From assembly GCF_029382255.1 (NCBI RefSeq), contig NZ_JARLLG010000004.1, positions 124,001 to 188,000 of the forward strand: a stretch of 64,000 bases of DNA. Reading direction: 5' to 3'. Each line of letters opens with the position of its first letter. Position 1 is the first letter of the stretch. Positions 8,200 through 18,224 of the stretch are shown piece by piece. Source of the DNA: Isoptericola croceus (GTDB lineage: Bacteria; Actinomycetota; Actinomycetes; Actinomycetales; Cellulomonadaceae). Under the pieces are notes generated by a model that had not been told where the DNA came from, made no database searches, and was given only the letters and a program-made list of their open reading frames with translations. Made by a program: the position numbers and the translations under genes.

Positions 8200-8885
8200 G
8201 CCCCGCCACCACGACGATCGGGATCCTGGGCGCCGGGAAGGTGGGAACCGTCCTGGCCCGGCTGGCCGTGGCCGCAGGCTTCCGGGTCTTGATCTCCGGC
8301 TCCGGCGACCCCGAGAAGATCGCCCTGACCACCGAGGTCCTCACCCCTGGTGCCCGGCCGGTCCGGTCCGCCGAGGCGGCAGCGGCCGCGGACATCGTTG
8401 TGCTCGCCCTGCCGCTCAGCAAGCACCGCGACGTCCCGGTCCGGGAGCTGGAGGGCAAGCTGGTCGTCGACGCGATGAACCACTGGTGGGAGATCGACGG
8501 TCCTCGGGACGCGGTCGTCCCACCCGGGCTCTCCTCCAGCGAGCTCGTCCAGCAGTTCCTGACGGGCGCTCGGGTGGTCAAGGCGTTCAACCACATGGGC
8601 TACCACGACCTGGAGGACGGGGCCCGACCTGCAGGGCCGGGGCGCAAGGCGATCGCCGTCGCCGGTGACGCGCCGGCGGACCTCACCGTGGTGTCGGAGC
8701 TGGTCGACGCCCTCGGGTTCGACGCGCTCGCCATCGGCGACCTCGCGACGGGGGTCCGGCTCGAGCCGGGTACCCCTGCCTTCGGGGCGAACGTCGACGT
8801 CGGGAACCTCCGCGCCCTCACCAGCCCGGTAGCCGACGAGCCGGCCGACGAGCCGCGGGACCTGGAGGCCGCGACGTCCGGTTGA
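8196..8885 (+). CDS. NAD(P)-binding oxidoreductase, F420H2:NADP-reductase-like
   Basis: A 229-residue Rossmann protein of the NADPH-dependent F420 reductase/coenzyme F420-like family. It has the dinucleotide motif GAGKVG (12-17) and family segments [37 protein letters not shown] and the acid-rich end. ATG 8196 overlaps the luciferase-like gene's stop. The stop codon itself overlaps the -35 element of the MerR-type promoter at 8882. In context it may feed reduced cofactor to the upstream monooxygenase. F420 as cofactor is possible but not proven by the sequence. Confidence 0.82.
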   Translation: MSPATTTIGILGAGKVGTVLARLAVAAGFRVLISGSGDPEKIALTTEVLTPGARPVRSAEAAAAADIVVLALPLSKHRDVPVRELEGKLVVDAMNHWWEIDGPRDAVVPPGLSSSELVQQFLTGARVVKAFNHMGYHDLEDGARPAGPGRKAIAVAGDAPADLTVVSELVDALGFDALAIGDLATGVRLEPGTPAFGANVDVGNLRALTSPVADEPADEPRDLEAATSG

Positions 8886-8912
8886 CCGTGTTCCGACCAC
8901 ACGGTGTCCACT
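8882..8912 (+). promoter_or_regulatory. MerR-type promoter, site 1
   Basis: TTGACC (-35, 8882-8887), a 19-bp spacer, then TCCACT (-10, 8907-8912). The spacer holds the palindrome ACCGTGT-N7-ACACGGT with perfect arms. The long spacer with a centred palindrome is the signature of promoters that MerR-family activators twist open. It reads toward the GNAT gene at 9004. Confidence 0.7.
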
Positions 8913-9003
8913 GGGCGGGCGTCCGACGGTGACGCGCTCACGGTGCGGCACCAGGTCCGTGCCGGGCACACCGCGGTGAGCACGCCGAGGAGAGGGATGT
9001 CGC

Positions 9004-9396
9004 ATGACTGAAGTACTGACGGACACGACGGGCGCGAGGGTCACCGTCGGGGTCGAGCTCGCCGACCCCGTCAGCGCCTACACGATCACGGTCGACGACG
9101 GGCCCGTCGCCGGCAGGGCGGAGTTCGTCGACCTCCCGGACGCGGACCGTGAGCGCATCATCTTCCACACCGAGGTCGACCAGGACTTCTCCGGGCGTGG
9201 TCTGGCCAAGATCCTGCTGGCGGAGGCGCTCGCGGACAGCATCCGTCACGGCCTCACGATCGTGCCCGTGTGCCCGCTGTTCAGCCGCCACCTGGCCCGG
9301 CACGGCGACGAGTTCCTCGCCGCGGGCGGTTCGTTCCGCACGCCGACGCGCGCGGACCTGTCCGCGGTGACCCTCGCCGTCCGGCACCGGCCGTGA
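9004..9396 (+). CDS. GNAT-fold acetyltransferase of the YjdJ/PF14542 type
   Basis: A 130-residue small GNAT-like protein. The acetyl-CoA loop is SGRGLAKIL (63-71), followed by the family's characteristic VPVCPLFSRHLARH segment. ATG 9004 is preceded by GAGGAGAGG. Family members are single-domain putative acetyltransferases of mostly unknown substrate. The N-terminal third (about 30 residues) is longer than the minimal domain. It is first downstream of MerR-type promoter site 1; glsA follows 88 bp later. Confidence 0.8.
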   Translation: MTEVLTDTTGARVTVGVELADPVSAYTITVDDGPVAGRAEFVDLPDADRERIIFHTEVDQDFSGRGLAKILLAEALADSIRHGLTIVPVCPLFSRHLARHGDEFLAAGGSFRTPTRADLSAVTLAVRHRP

Positions 9397-9483
9397 CCGC
9401 CCACCTGTCCTGCAGGCCGCCGTGCCGCGGCATAGCGTGACGTCCGACGCTGCGCAGGACCGCGCAGCCGCGGAGGTGAGCAC

Positions 9484-10815
9484 ATGCGGTCGATGATCCC
9501 TGACTACCTGGAGGGGGCGCTGGCCGACGTGGCGGCGGACGACTCCGGGGCGACGGCGGCCTACATCCCCGAGCTCGCGGCGGCGGACCCCGACCGGCTC
9601 GGCGCCGTCTTCGCCACGATCGACGGCCAGGTCTACGGTGCGGGCGACGTCGAGGAGGAGTTCACGATCCAGTCGATCTCCAAGCCCTTCGCGTACGCGC
9701 TCGCGCTGTCCGACCGTGGGTTCGGGCCCGTCCTGGCCAAGGTCGGGGTCGAACCGTCCGGCGAGGCGTTCAACGAGATCTCCCTGGAGGACGAGACCGG
9801 ACGTCCGCTCAACCCGATGATCAACGCCGGCGCCATGACGGCGCACGCGCTCACCGGGCCGGAGGGGGCCGACCCTGTCCGTCGGGTGGAGCGCGTGATC
9901 GACGGCCTCTCGGCCTTCGCGGGCCGACGTCTGCCCGTGGACGAGGACGCGTGTGCCTCCGAGATGGAGCATGCGCACCGGAACCTGGCGATCGCGCACA
10001 TGCTGCGCAGCCACGAGATCCTCACGGAGGACCCCCGGCGCGTGGTGGACGGCTACCTCCGCCAGTGCTCGGTGCTCGTCACGACACGGGACCTGGCCAT
10101 GATGGCCGCCACGCTGGCCAACAGAGGCATCAACCCGCTCTCGGGTCGGCGGGTGGTCGGCGAGCGGGTCGTCCGGCAGGTACTGAGCGTCATGGCCACC
10201 TGCGGGATGTATGACGCCGCGGGGGACTGGGCGACGCAGGTCGGCATCCCCGCCAAGAGCGGCGTCGCCGGCGGGCTCATCGGTGCGCTGCCGGGCCAGC
10301 TCGGCATCGCGACGTTCTCGCCCCGGCTGGACGCGCACGGCAACAGCGTCCGCGGCGTGTCGCTGTTCGAGCGGTTCACCTCGGACATGGGGCTGCACCT
10401 GATGGAGGTGCCGCCCGCCGCGCGCGCGGTCGTGCGGTCCAACCGTGCCCGCGGCAGCGCGGGCGACGCGGTCCGGGTCCTGCGGCTGCAGGGCGGTATC
10501 CGCTTCGCCGGGGCGGAACGGTTCGTCCGCGAGGTCATCGACAGCCCGCCGGCCGAACCGCGCGTCGTCGTCGACGTCTCCGAGGTCTACTCGATCGACG
10601 ACGTGTCGCGCCGGATGCTCCTCGAGCTCGTGCGCCGGCTCACCCTGGACGGCCACGACGTGTACCTCGTCGACCCGGAGGCGATCGTCCCCGACCCGGA
10701 TCCGGGCGAGGGCGGCCGGGTCACGGTCGTCGACGACATCGACGAGGTCCCGGTCGTCCGGGGCGAGGTCGGCGCGCGCGACGTCGCGCTCGCCGGCCAG
10801 GCGGACGACGCATGA
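9484..10815 (+). CDS. glsA: Glutaminase with C-terminal STAS domain
   Basis: A 443-residue protein. The N-terminal glutaminase domain (about 1-305) has the serine-hydrolase-like motif QSISKPF (nucleophile Ser64, Lys67), INAGAM around Asn114, YLRQCSV and the PAKSGVAGG loop. It hydrolyses L-glutamine to glutamate and ammonia in the cytoplasm. A STAS domain (about 335-430, VVVDVSEVYSIDDVSRRML) is fused behind it; glutaminase-STAS fusions are known in actinobacteria, where the STAS part is thought to be regulatory. ATG 9484 follows GGAGGTGAG. The stop overlaps the DUF2252 gene (ATGA). Confidence 0.92.
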   Translation: MRSMIPDYLEGALADVAADDSGATAAYIPELAAADPDRLGAVFATIDGQVYGAGDVEEEFTIQSISKPFAYALALSDRGFGPVLAKVGVEPSGEAFNEISLEDETGRPLNPMINAGAMTAHALTGPEGADPVRRVERVIDGLSAFAGRRLPVDEDACASEMEHAHRNLAIAHMLRSHEILTEDPRRVVDGYLRQCSVLVTTRDLAMMAATLANRGINPLSGRRVVGERVVRQVLSVMATCGMYDAAGDWATQVGIPAKSGVAGGLIGALPGQLGIATFSPRLDAHGNSVRGVSLFERFTSDMGLHLMEVPPAARAVVRSNRARGSAGDAVRVLRLQGGIRFAGAERFVREVIDSPPAEPRVVVDVSEVYSIDDVSRRMLLELVRRLTLDGHDVYLVDPEAIVPDPDPGEGGRVTVVDDIDEVPVVRGEVGARDVALAGQADDA

Positions 10816-12191
10816 GCGCTGAGGCGCAGCCCCGGGCGCGGTCCTCGGACCAGGTCAGTGCGACGGCGCAGGACGGCCGTGACGCACGCAAACGGGCGCC
10901 GCGTCGGCGCGCGGCCGACTGGGACCCGCGGGTGCGCGACCAGCGGCCTCTCGACCGGCTGCGTGCGCAGGAGACGGTCCGCGACCCGCAGCTCCTCCCG
11001 CTGCGGTACGCGCGGATGGCGTCGTCGCCGTGGGCCTACCTGCGCGGCGCCGCCGCCGTGATGGCTGCCGACCTCGCGACGGCGCCCCCCTCGGGCCTGA
11101 CGGTCCAGATGTGCGGTGACGCGCACGTCCTCAACTTCGGCTTCTGGGCGTCGCCGGAGCGGCAGCTGCTGTTCGACGCGCGCGACTTCGACGAGACCCT
11201 CCCGGGGCCGTTCGAGTGGGACCTCAAGCGTCTGGTGACCAGCGTCCACGTCCTCGCGGGCTCGGAACGGCTCGTCGCGGGGTGTGGTGAGAGCTCGGCC
11301 GCAGCAGCCGTGGAGGGGTACCGCACGGCGATGTGGCGGTACGCCCGCATGGGCGAGCTGGACGTCTGGTACGACCGGATCCCGCCCGACGTGCCGCTGA
11401 AGCGGCTGTCCTCGCAGTATGCCGAGGCCGCCGTCCGCCTCATCGAGAAGCAGTCCAGGAAGCGGACCCATCACGGCGTGGCCAAGCAGCTCGTGACCGA
11501 GGAGGGCGGGAGGCGGCGGATCATCCGGGACCCGATGAAACGTGTGGACGACGACCTGAGCCAGGAGCGGCAGGTCGCCGCCTACGAGCAGGTCTACGAC
11601 ACGTACCTCGCCTCCATCCCGCCCCATCTGCGCCGCCTCGTCAGCCGTTTCACCCGGGTCGACTCCGTCCGTCAGGTCGTCGGCGTGGGGAGCGTCGGGA
11701 TGCGCGTCTGGCTGCACCTGCTGGAGGGCGACAGCGGGCACCAGCCGTTGTTCTCCCAGGTGAAACAGGCGACGACGTCGGTGTACGAGGAGTTCCTCGG
11801 TCCGAGCGAGTTCTCGAACCACGGCGAACGCGTGGTGGTGGGACAGCGTCTGATGCAGTCCGCCAGCGACATCTTCCTCGGTCACCTGCGTGTCGACGGC
11901 TTCGACTACTACGTGCGGCAGTTCCGCGACATGAAGATCATCCCGCGCGGGGACCAGATCGCGGGATACCTGCCGCAGTTCGCCTACGCCTGCGGGCACG
12001 CCCTGGCCAAGTCCCACGCGCGCAGCGGCGACCCGGCCGCCATCGCCGCCTACATGGGACGAGGTGCCGCCTTCGCCGACGGGATCCTCGGGTTCGGGCG
12101 AGCCTATGCCGAGCAGACGCACGACGATCACGCCGAGCTGGTGGCCGCCGTCGGGAGCGGAGAGGTGCGCGCCGCCGAGCGGGCCTGGTGA
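10812..12191 (+). CDS. DUF2252 family protein
   Basis: A 459-residue DUF2252 protein of normal length. Family motifs are MCGDAHVLNFGFW, FDARDFDETLPGPFEWDLKRL, the GVGSVGMRVWL segment and QVKQATTSVYEEF. The GDAH/DFDE pattern resembles protein-kinase-like or aminoglycoside-phosphotransferase-like folds, but no activity is established for the family. ATG 10812 overlaps the glsA stop, so the two are translationally coupled. The N-terminus is basic (KRAPRRRAADW). Confidence 0.85.
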   Translation: MSAEAQPRARSSDQVSATAQDGRDARKRAPRRRAADWDPRVRDQRPLDRLRAQETVRDPQLLPLRYARMASSPWAYLRGAAAVMAADLATAPPSGLTVQMCGDAHVLNFGFWASPERQLLFDARDFDETLPGPFEWDLKRLVTSVHVLAGSERLVAGCGESSAAAAVEGYRTAMWRYARMGELDVWYDRIPPDVPLKRLSSQYAEAAVRLIEKQSRKRTHHGVAKQLVTEEGGRRRIIRDPMKRVDDDLSQERQVAAYEQVYDTYLASIPPHLRRLVSRFTRVDSVRQVVGVGSVGMRVWLHLLEGDSGHQPLFSQVKQATTSVYEEFLGPSEFSNHGERVVVGQRLMQSASDIFLGHLRVDGFDYYVRQFRDMKIIPRGDQIAGYLPQFAYACGHALAKSHARSGDPAAIAAYMGRGAAFADGILGFGRAYAEQTHDDHAELVAAVGSGEVRAAERAW

Positions 12192-12217
12192 GCGGGCCGA
12201 CCGGCTCGCCGTGAGGC

Positions 12218-13142
<925 letters not shown>

Positions 13143-13240
13143 CACCACCCGGTGGAGGGCGGCCCACCGGCTGCCCTCCACCGCCGGTGGGGCCCGTCGC
13201 GTGGACCGGCCTGCTGCTCGGTCGAGCGAGAGGAGACGAC

Positions 13241-14005
13241 ATGCCGTGGAGCACCCGAGAGCTCGCCGAGCGCGCGGGCACGACGGTGAACACGATCCGC
13301 CACTACCACCGCATCGGGCTGCTCGAGGAGCCCGAGCGCCGGTACAACGGCTACAAGCAGTACGACGTGCAGCACCTGGTGACCCTGCTCCGCATCCGGC
13401 GTCTCGTCAGCCTCGGAGTGCCGCTCGCCCAGATCGGCGACGTCAGCGCCCGGGCCGACAGCACCCCGGAGGTGCTGCGCGCTCTCGACGCGGAGCTGCA
13501 GCAGGGCATCGCTCGGCTGCAGAAGGCGCGGGCGGACCTCGTGGTCATCCTGCGCGACGACGCGCCCGCCGACATCCCGGCCGGCTTCGAGTCGGTGGCG
13601 GCCCGGCTCTCGGAGGCGGACCGGTCCATCGTCCACATCTACACCCAGCTCTACGACGAGTCGGCGCTGTCCGACATCCAGAAGCTCGTCGAGGCGGACA
13701 CCGACGGCGTCGGCGCCGAGCTCGACGAGCTGTCCGCCGACGCCGACGAGGACACCCGGCGCCGGCTGGTGGACAGGCTGGCCGCGACCATCGTGCGCAA
13801 CAACCGCGACTTCCCGTGGCTGACCGATCCGGTGGCGCACCTGGCCAAGGATCCGTCGCTCACCGCGCAGACGATGGCCCACGCCCTGACCGACCTGTAC
13901 AACCCGGCGCAGCTCGATGTCATCGGGCGCGCCCACACCCTGGCGAGCGAGCTCGAGCAGAACCTGCCCGAGCGCGAGGCGAAGGACACGACAGATGACG
14001 ACTGA
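13241..14005 (+). CDS. MerR-family transcriptional regulator
   Basis: A 254-residue MerR protein. The N-terminal winged helix-turn-helix (STRELAERAGTTVNTIRHYHRIGLL, in parts: residues 4-28) is followed by the dimerisation coiled coil (RALDAELQQGIARLQKARADL) and a roughly 130-residue C-terminal domain rich in acidic residues and without Cys pairs, so it is not a metal sensor of the classical type. ATG 13241 follows GAGAGGAGACG. Five MerR-type promoters with a shared palindrome lie within 8 kb of this gene, the nearest in front of its own operon; it is the natural candidate to bind them. The effector is unknown. Confidence 0.88.
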   Translation: MPWSTRELAERAGTTVNTIRHYHRIGLLEEPERRYNGYKQYDVQHLVTLLRIRRLVSLGVPLAQIGDVSARADSTPEVLRALDAELQQGIARLQKARADLVVILRDDAPADIPAGFESVAARLSEADRSIVHIYTQLYDESALSDIQKLVEADTDGVGAELDELSADADEDTRRRLVDRLAATIVRNNRDFPWLTDPVAHLAKDPSLTAQTMAHALTDLYNPAQLDVIGRAHTLASELEQNLPEREAKDTTDDD

Positions 14006-14741
14006 GCACCCGGACGGCGCGCGGCCCGCGCCGGAGACCGCACCGCAGACCACCGACGGCGCGAGCGCCCCCGGCGAGCCGACCCTGGCAGAAGACCTCC
14101 TGCTGCTGCTGTTCCAGCCCGGCTCGGGCACCATCGCCGGCGAGGGCACCTTGTCCTACGTCCTGGCGGGCGCGGTCCTCGCCGATCTGAGCCTCGGCGA
14201 GCACGTGCAGACCTCGCCGGGCCGGACGGGGTCGCTGCTCGTCGGAGCCGTCCGCGACCGGCCGCCCGCGGACCCCCTGATGCGGACGAGCTGGGAGTAC
14301 GTCGAGGACAAGCCCCGCGGCGTGCAGACCGTCCTGGCGGCCACGGGCCCGTCGCTGCGCCAGCCGCTGCTGGACAGGCTGGTCGACCGGGGCGACCTGC
14401 GCCGGCGCACCCGCAAGACTCTCGGCCTGTTCACGTCGTCGGCCCTCGAGGAGGGCGACAGCGGCCGCAGGGCGAAGGTGCTCGGTGAGGTGCGCGCGGT
14501 GCTCGTCGACAGGGTCGAGCCGACCCCGCGCACCGCCGCGCTCGCCGCCCTGCTCTACGGCAGCGGCACCATGCCTCAGCTCGACCGCGACATCCCGTGG
14601 ACCTCACCGGTGATCGCCCGCGCCGAGGAGCTCAAGGACGGCAGCTGGGGAGCCGAGGCCTCCGCCAAGGCGGTCACCCGCACGATCACCGCGGTCATCG
14701 TCAACAGCGTCGTCGCCGCCGCTGCCGCGCTGCCGCGCTGA
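13995..14741 (+). CDS. GPP34 (GOLPH3/VPS74-like) family protein
   Basis: A 248-residue protein of the GPP34 family. The diagnostic N-terminal segment TLAEDLLLLLFQPGSG is followed by the all-helical fold with VLAGAVLADLSL, VEDKPRGVQTVL and the C-terminal helices RTITAVIVNSVVAAA. In eukaryotes the family binds phosphoinositides at the Golgi; the bacterial role is not established, though membrane-lipid association is suspected. ATG 13995 overlaps the end of the merR-like gene by 11 bp, so it is coupled to the regulator. A proline/threonine-rich tail of about 30 residues precedes the domain. Confidence 0.85.
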   Translation: MTTEHPDGARPAPETAPQTTDGASAPGEPTLAEDLLLLLFQPGSGTIAGEGTLSYVLAGAVLADLSLGEHVQTSPGRTGSLLVGAVRDRPPADPLMRTSWEYVEDKPRGVQTVLAATGPSLRQPLLDRLVDRGDLRRRTRKTLGLFTSSALEEGDSGRRAKVLGEVRAVLVDRVEPTPRTAALAALLYGSGTMPQLDRDIPWTSPVIARAEELKDGSWGAEASAKAVTRTITAVIVNSVVAAAAALPR

Positions 14742-14784
14742 CAGTGCGGCCGGTGGTGCTGCCGCGCTGCCAGCGCGCCCCGTC

Positions 14785-15555
14785 TCAGTTGAGCGCGGGC
14801 GTGTCGGCGGGGATGACCCCGTCGCCGTAGAGGTCCGCGGCGAGGTCGCGCAGCGCCCGCAGGGCGGCCCGCTGCGTCAGTGGTCCGTAGGAGACGCGGG
14901 CGACGCCCAGCTCCTCGTACTCGGACGCGGTCAGCGCCCCGGGCACGCCGATGACGCTGAGCCGGCGCAGACCGAGCCCGGCGACGAGGTGCTGGGTCGA
15001 CTCGTGGTCGAGCTTGCCCGGCACGAAGACGAGGCTCGCGCCGGCGTCGAGGAACGCCCGACCGCGTTCGACGGCGTCGTCGAGGCTCTCGGCCAGCGGA
15101 CGGTCGCCACCTCGCACCAGCGCGTCGGTGCGGGCGTTGAGCTGGAACGGGACGCCCTCCTGCTCGGCGACGCGCACGATGGCCTCCACGTTCGCCACCG
15201 CCTCGGTCAGCGGCACGAGGCGGTCCTCGACGTTCGCGCCGACGACACCGACGCCGATCGCGCGACGGACCGACTCGCCCGGGTCGCCGAACCCCGCGTC
15301 GAGGTCGGCGGTCACCGGCAGGTCGGTCGCCTCCACGATCCGCGCCACGGCGGACAGCGCGAGATCGAGGGGGATCTTCCCGTCCGCGAACCCGTGGCTC
15401 GACGCGATGGAGTGCCCGGCGGTGGCGATCGCGCGCGTACCGGGCAGGTCGGCGACCGTGCGGGCGCTGATCGCGTCCCAGACGTTCACGACGCGGAGGA
15501 TCTCGGGGGCTTCGTGGAGCGCCTTCAGCGCTTCGGCCTTGGTCAGGGTGCTCAT
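14785..15555 (-). CDS. Isocitrate lyase/phosphoenolpyruvate mutase family protein
   Basis: A 256-residue TIM-barrel enzyme of the PEP mutase/isocitrate lyase superfamily. The metal-binding segment DLDAGFGDP, the GVVGANVEDRL strand and QLNARTDAL are recognisable. It lacks the catalytic Cys loop KKCGH of isocitrate lyase. Related proteins include oxaloacetate decarboxylase-, carboxyvinyl-carboxyphosphonate- and 2-methylisocitrate-lyase-like enzymes, so the reaction (C-C or P-C chemistry on an oxoacid) cannot be fixed. ATG 15555 has no clear ribosome site, suggesting a very short leader. MerR-type site 3 lies 26 bp upstream but is oriented away from this gene. Confidence 0.82.
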   Translation of the reverse strand: MSTLTKAEALKALHEAPEILRVVNVWDAISARTVADLPGTRAIATAGHSIASSHGFADGKIPLDLALSAVARIVEATDLPVTADLDAGFGDPGESVRRAIGVGVVGANVEDRLVPLTEAVANVEAIVRVAEQEGVPFQLNARTDALVRGGDRPLAESLDDAVERGRAFLDAGASLVFVPGKLDHESTQHLVAGLGLRRLSVIGVPGALTASEYEELGVARVSYGPLTQRAALRALRDLAADLYGDGVIPADTPALN

Positions 15556-15580
15556 GGCGATGACGCTACAGCGGCCGCGC

Positions 15581-15611
15581 TTGACCGTGTCCCCGGAACA
15601 CGCGGTGTGCT
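15581..15611 (+). promoter_or_regulatory. MerR-type promoter, site 3 (degenerate)
   Basis: TTGACC (15581-15586), 19-bp spacer, TGTGCT (15606-15611). The left arm ACCGTGT is intact, the right arm is degraded (ACACGCG). It points rightward, where no + strand gene starts; on the other side is the PEP-mutase-like gene. It could repress that gene, drive an antisense RNA, or be a decaying copy. Confidence 0.45.
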
Positions 15612-15670
15612 CGTGGCTGTGGGCGGCCACGCGAGCCGGTGCGGCCCGCCACGGCGCCGGCAGGGTGAAC

Positions 15671-15712
15671 GCTGCGCGGACACGCACGGTGAGCCGTGCG
15701 TGTCCGCGCAGC
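15671..15712. terminator. Strong hairpin after the MFS gene
   Basis: Perfect 19-bp arms (15671-15689 and 15694-15712, GCTGCGCGGACACGCACGG) around a TGAG loop, 12 bp past the MFS stop. No T-run on either side. It probably terminates the MFS transcript. Confidence 0.7.
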
Positions 15713-15723
15713 GACGGACGGTC

Positions 15724-17289
15724 CTACCGGACCTCCTCCTCGTGCGCGGCCGCGAGGTCCTGGTGTGCCGAGGCGCCGCGGAGCGTCACCAGCGCCCAGA
15801 CGGCGGCCAGCACCATCACCACGCCACCGGCGATGCCGGTGACCGTGATCGCCTCGGTGAACGCGGACTGCGCCACAGCGAGGATCGCCGCTCCGGTGCT
15901 GCCGCCGAGCTCCGCGGCGACCAGCAGGGCCTCGGCCATCGTCGAGGACGCCCGCTCGGCGGCGGACGCCGACAGGTCGAGCGCTCCGGTCCCGGCCGTG
16001 ACCGTCCGGGTGTACCAGGCGACGAGCACCCCGCCCAGCACGGCGGTGCCGAGCGTCGTGCCGAGCTCGTATGCGGTCTCCGACGTCGCGGCGGCCTGCC
16101 CGGCACGTTCGGGCCGGACGGAGCTCATGATGATGTCGTTGCTCAGGGCCAGCGCCATGCCGGCGCCGAGCGAGACGAGCCCCAGCGAGGCGGCGACGAG
16201 AGCGGGGCTCGAGGTCGGTGTCAGGAACACGGTCAGACCGAACCCGACCGCCGCGATCAGGAGTCCTGCGGAGATGACGTAGGCCGGCAGGATGCGCTTG
16301 ACCATGATCGCGGCGGCGAAGCTCGCTGTCGCGGCGAGGATCGCCTGGGGCATGAGCCAGAACGAGGCCTGCAGGGGGGTGAGCCCCAGGACGAGCTGGA
16401 GGTGCTGGATGAGCGCGACCAGCGCACCGACCATCGCGAAGATCGCCAGGAGGTCGGCGACGACGGCTCCGCGGAAGTACCGCACGGTGAAGAGCCTGAC
16501 CTGCAGGAGCGGGGTGGCCAGCCGCAGCTGCCGCCGGACGAACAGGGCGATCGCCGCCAGGCCGACGAGGAGCACGACGACCCCGCGAGCGATGTCCTCG
16601 CCGCCGGTGAGCGTCTTGATGGCGTACACCACGAAGAGCATCCCGACGAGCGAGAGGGCGACGCTGGTGAGGTCGATCTTCTGGAGCTGGGGGTTGCGGC
16701 TCTCGGGCAGGAGCAGCGGCCCGAGGATCAGCAGGAGCACCATGACGGGGATGTTCATCGTGAAGGCCGCCCGCCAGCCGAAGGTCTCGATGACCCAGCC
16801 GCCGACGATGGGCCCGACCGCTGCCCCGACGGACGCCATCGCGGCCCAGACGGCCATCGCGTAGCGCCGCTGCTGACGGTCGAGGAACATGTTGCGGACC
16901 AGCGACAGCGTCGACGGCATCATGATCGCCCCGCCCACCCCGAGGAGCGCGCGAGCGGCGATGAGCATCCACGGGGCGGTGGCCAGCGCACCGGCCACCG
17001 AGGCGATCGAGAAGACGACCGCACCGATGAGCAGGTTCCGGCGGCGCCCGAACCGATCGCCCACGGCGCTCATCGCCACGAGCAGGCCGGCCAGGACGAG
17101 CGCGTAGACGTCGATCATCCAGAGCTGCTGGACACCCGTCGGGCTCAGGTCGGCGGAGATCGCGGGCAGGCCCAGGACGAGGACCGTCCCGTCGATCGTG
17201 ATGAGCAGCAGGGGGAGGACCAGCACGGCGAGGCCGAACCAGGTCCGGGAGGTGGCCCGGGTGGGTGCCTGGGCGGATGGGGCGGTCAT
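15724..17289 (-). CDS. MFS drug/proton antiporter, DHA2 (14-TM) family
   Basis: A 521-residue exporter of the QacA/LfrA/EmrB type. The motif ITIDGTVLVLGLPAI in helix 1 matches the DHA2 motif D1, motif A GDRFGRRR is at 77-84, and GAAVGPIVGGWV fits motif C. About 14 hydrophobic segments span the chain. Proton-driven export of cationic or hydrophobic compounds is expected. ATG 17289 is the start. A GACCATATGGTC palindrome lies 46 bp upstream and a TetR gene sits upstream on the same strand, the usual set-up for drug-induced derepression. The C-terminal tail is acidic (AAAHEEEVR). Confidence 0.9.
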   Translation of the reverse strand: MTAPSAQAPTRATSRTWFGLAVLVLPLLLITIDGTVLVLGLPAISADLSPTGVQQLWMIDVYALVLAGLLVAMSAVGDRFGRRRNLLIGAVVFSIASVAGALATAPWMLIAARALLGVGGAIMMPSTLSLVRNMFLDRQQRRYAMAVWAAMASVGAAVGPIVGGWVIETFGWRAAFTMNIPVMVLLLILGPLLLPESRNPQLQKIDLTSVALSLVGMLFVVYAIKTLTGGEDIARGVVVLLVGLAAIALFVRRQLRLATPLLQVRLFTVRYFRGAVVADLLAIFAMVGALVALIQHLQLVLGLTPLQASFWLMPQAILAATASFAAAIMVKRILPAYVISAGLLIAAVGFGLTVFLTPTSSPALVAASLGLVSLGAGMALALSNDIIMSSVRPERAGQAAATSETAYELGTTLGTAVLGGVLVAWYTRTVTAGTGALDLSASAAERASSTMAEALLVAAELGGSTGAAILAVAQSAFTEAITVTGIAGGVVMVLAAVWALVTLRGASAHQDLAAAHEEEVR

Positions 17290-17334
17290 GATGCGGCTCC
17301 TCGTCGGTGTTGGTCGATGGCCGCCTACTCTACG

Positions 17335-17346
17335 GACCATATGGTC
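17335..17346. promoter_or_regulatory. Candidate TetR operator upstream of MFS gene
   Basis: A perfect palindrome GACCATATGGTC. A second, looser pair TGGTC (17364-17368) and GACCA (17378-17382) follows 18 bp on. Both lie between the TetR gene and the MFS start. Confidence 0.6.
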
Positions 17347-17543
17347 GGTTAAACAAGGCCTTGTGGTCGATCTCATAGACCATGCGATCGGATTGGAGCG
17401 AGTTGTCAGGGCGTGAGCGGTCCGCCTGGGGACGAGCGCCCGGCAGGTCGGGGTGCGCACGTGTCAGGGCACGACGAGTCGACGGCCGCCGGCCGGCCGG
17501 GTGCCCGCACCGGGAGCCGGCAGGGGTGGGAGGCGGGGGCCCC

Positions 17544-18137
17544 TCAGAGGGGGGAGCGGAACGTGCCGTCGGTCGCGAGGTCGAGCAGCAGCCCGACGGC
17601 GGTCGCGATGCTCTCCGCGTCCTCGTCGCCGATCACGGCTGCCGCGGCGACCCCCTCGGCGGCCCGGCGCACGACCTGGATGCGTTCGGCGCTGAGCCCG
17701 TCAGCGGCGAACTGCTTGCTCCATTCCGCGTTCTGCTCGTCGACGAGCGCCGCGACCGCGGGGATGGTGTAGAGGCCGTTCCAGCTCACGGCCGAGGTGA
17801 GGTCACGGACGGCGACGGCCTCGGTGCTCCCCGCACCGAGCGCGCGGACGTAGGCGCGCAGCAGCTTGCCGGGGTAGTTCTCCGACAGGTCGAGATGCTC
17901 GAGCACCCTCGCGCGGAACTGCTCGTAGACGTCCTCGACCACGGCGAGGACCAGCTGGTCCCGGTTGCCGAAGTGATGGATCAGGCCGCTCTTGGACACG
18001 CCCGCCGCGGAAGCCACCTGCGCCAGGGTCACTGCGGAGCCCTTCTCGAGGATCACCGCGGTGGCTGCGTCGAGGACGGCACGCCGGGTGCGCTCCGCGT
18101 TGCGCGTCTGTCGCACTTCCGCCACCTGACTGCCCAC
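17544..18137 (-). CDS. TetR-family transcriptional regulator
   Basis: A 197-residue TetR protein. Helix-turn-helix residues are in the N-terminal 60 positions (TLAQVASAAGVSKSGLIHHF, ending in the typical HHFGNRDQL). The ligand domain ends with LLLDLATDGTF. GTG 18137 is the longest supported start; GTG 18125 with AGGTGGG upstream is an alternative. It lies 254 bp upstream of the MFS exporter in the same direction; the gap holds palindromic TGGTC/GACCA sites. It probably represses the exporter. Confidence 0.86.
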   Translation of the reverse strand: MGSQVAEVRQTRNAERTRRAVLDAATAVILEKGSAVTLAQVASAAGVSKSGLIHHFGNRDQLVLAVVEDVYEQFRARVLEHLDLSENYPGKLLRAYVRALGAGSTEAVAVRDLTSAVSWNGLYTIPAVAALVDEQNAEWSKQFAADGLSAERIQVVRRAAEGVAAAAVIGDEDAESIATAVGLLLDLATDGTFRSPL

Positions 18138-18224
18138 CTCGTGTCGACCTGCTGACCAGGGAGTCGATACTACAGCGGGCGCGATCGGTTGAACGATGCG
18201 CCTCGGACGTCCCGGGTCCGGTGC

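Noticed and set aside
16213-16235. Another ACCGTGT...ACACCG-like sequence inside the MFS gene
   Set aside because: The arms are 5 bp apart instead of 7, the TTGACC/-10 frame is absent, and the sequence is explained by the coding region.
14989-17352. Very long + strand frame opposite the MFS and lyase genes
   Set aside because: Composition of a mirror frame (Arg/Gly/Asp/Glu rich); the minus-strand MFS and lyase have clear motifs.
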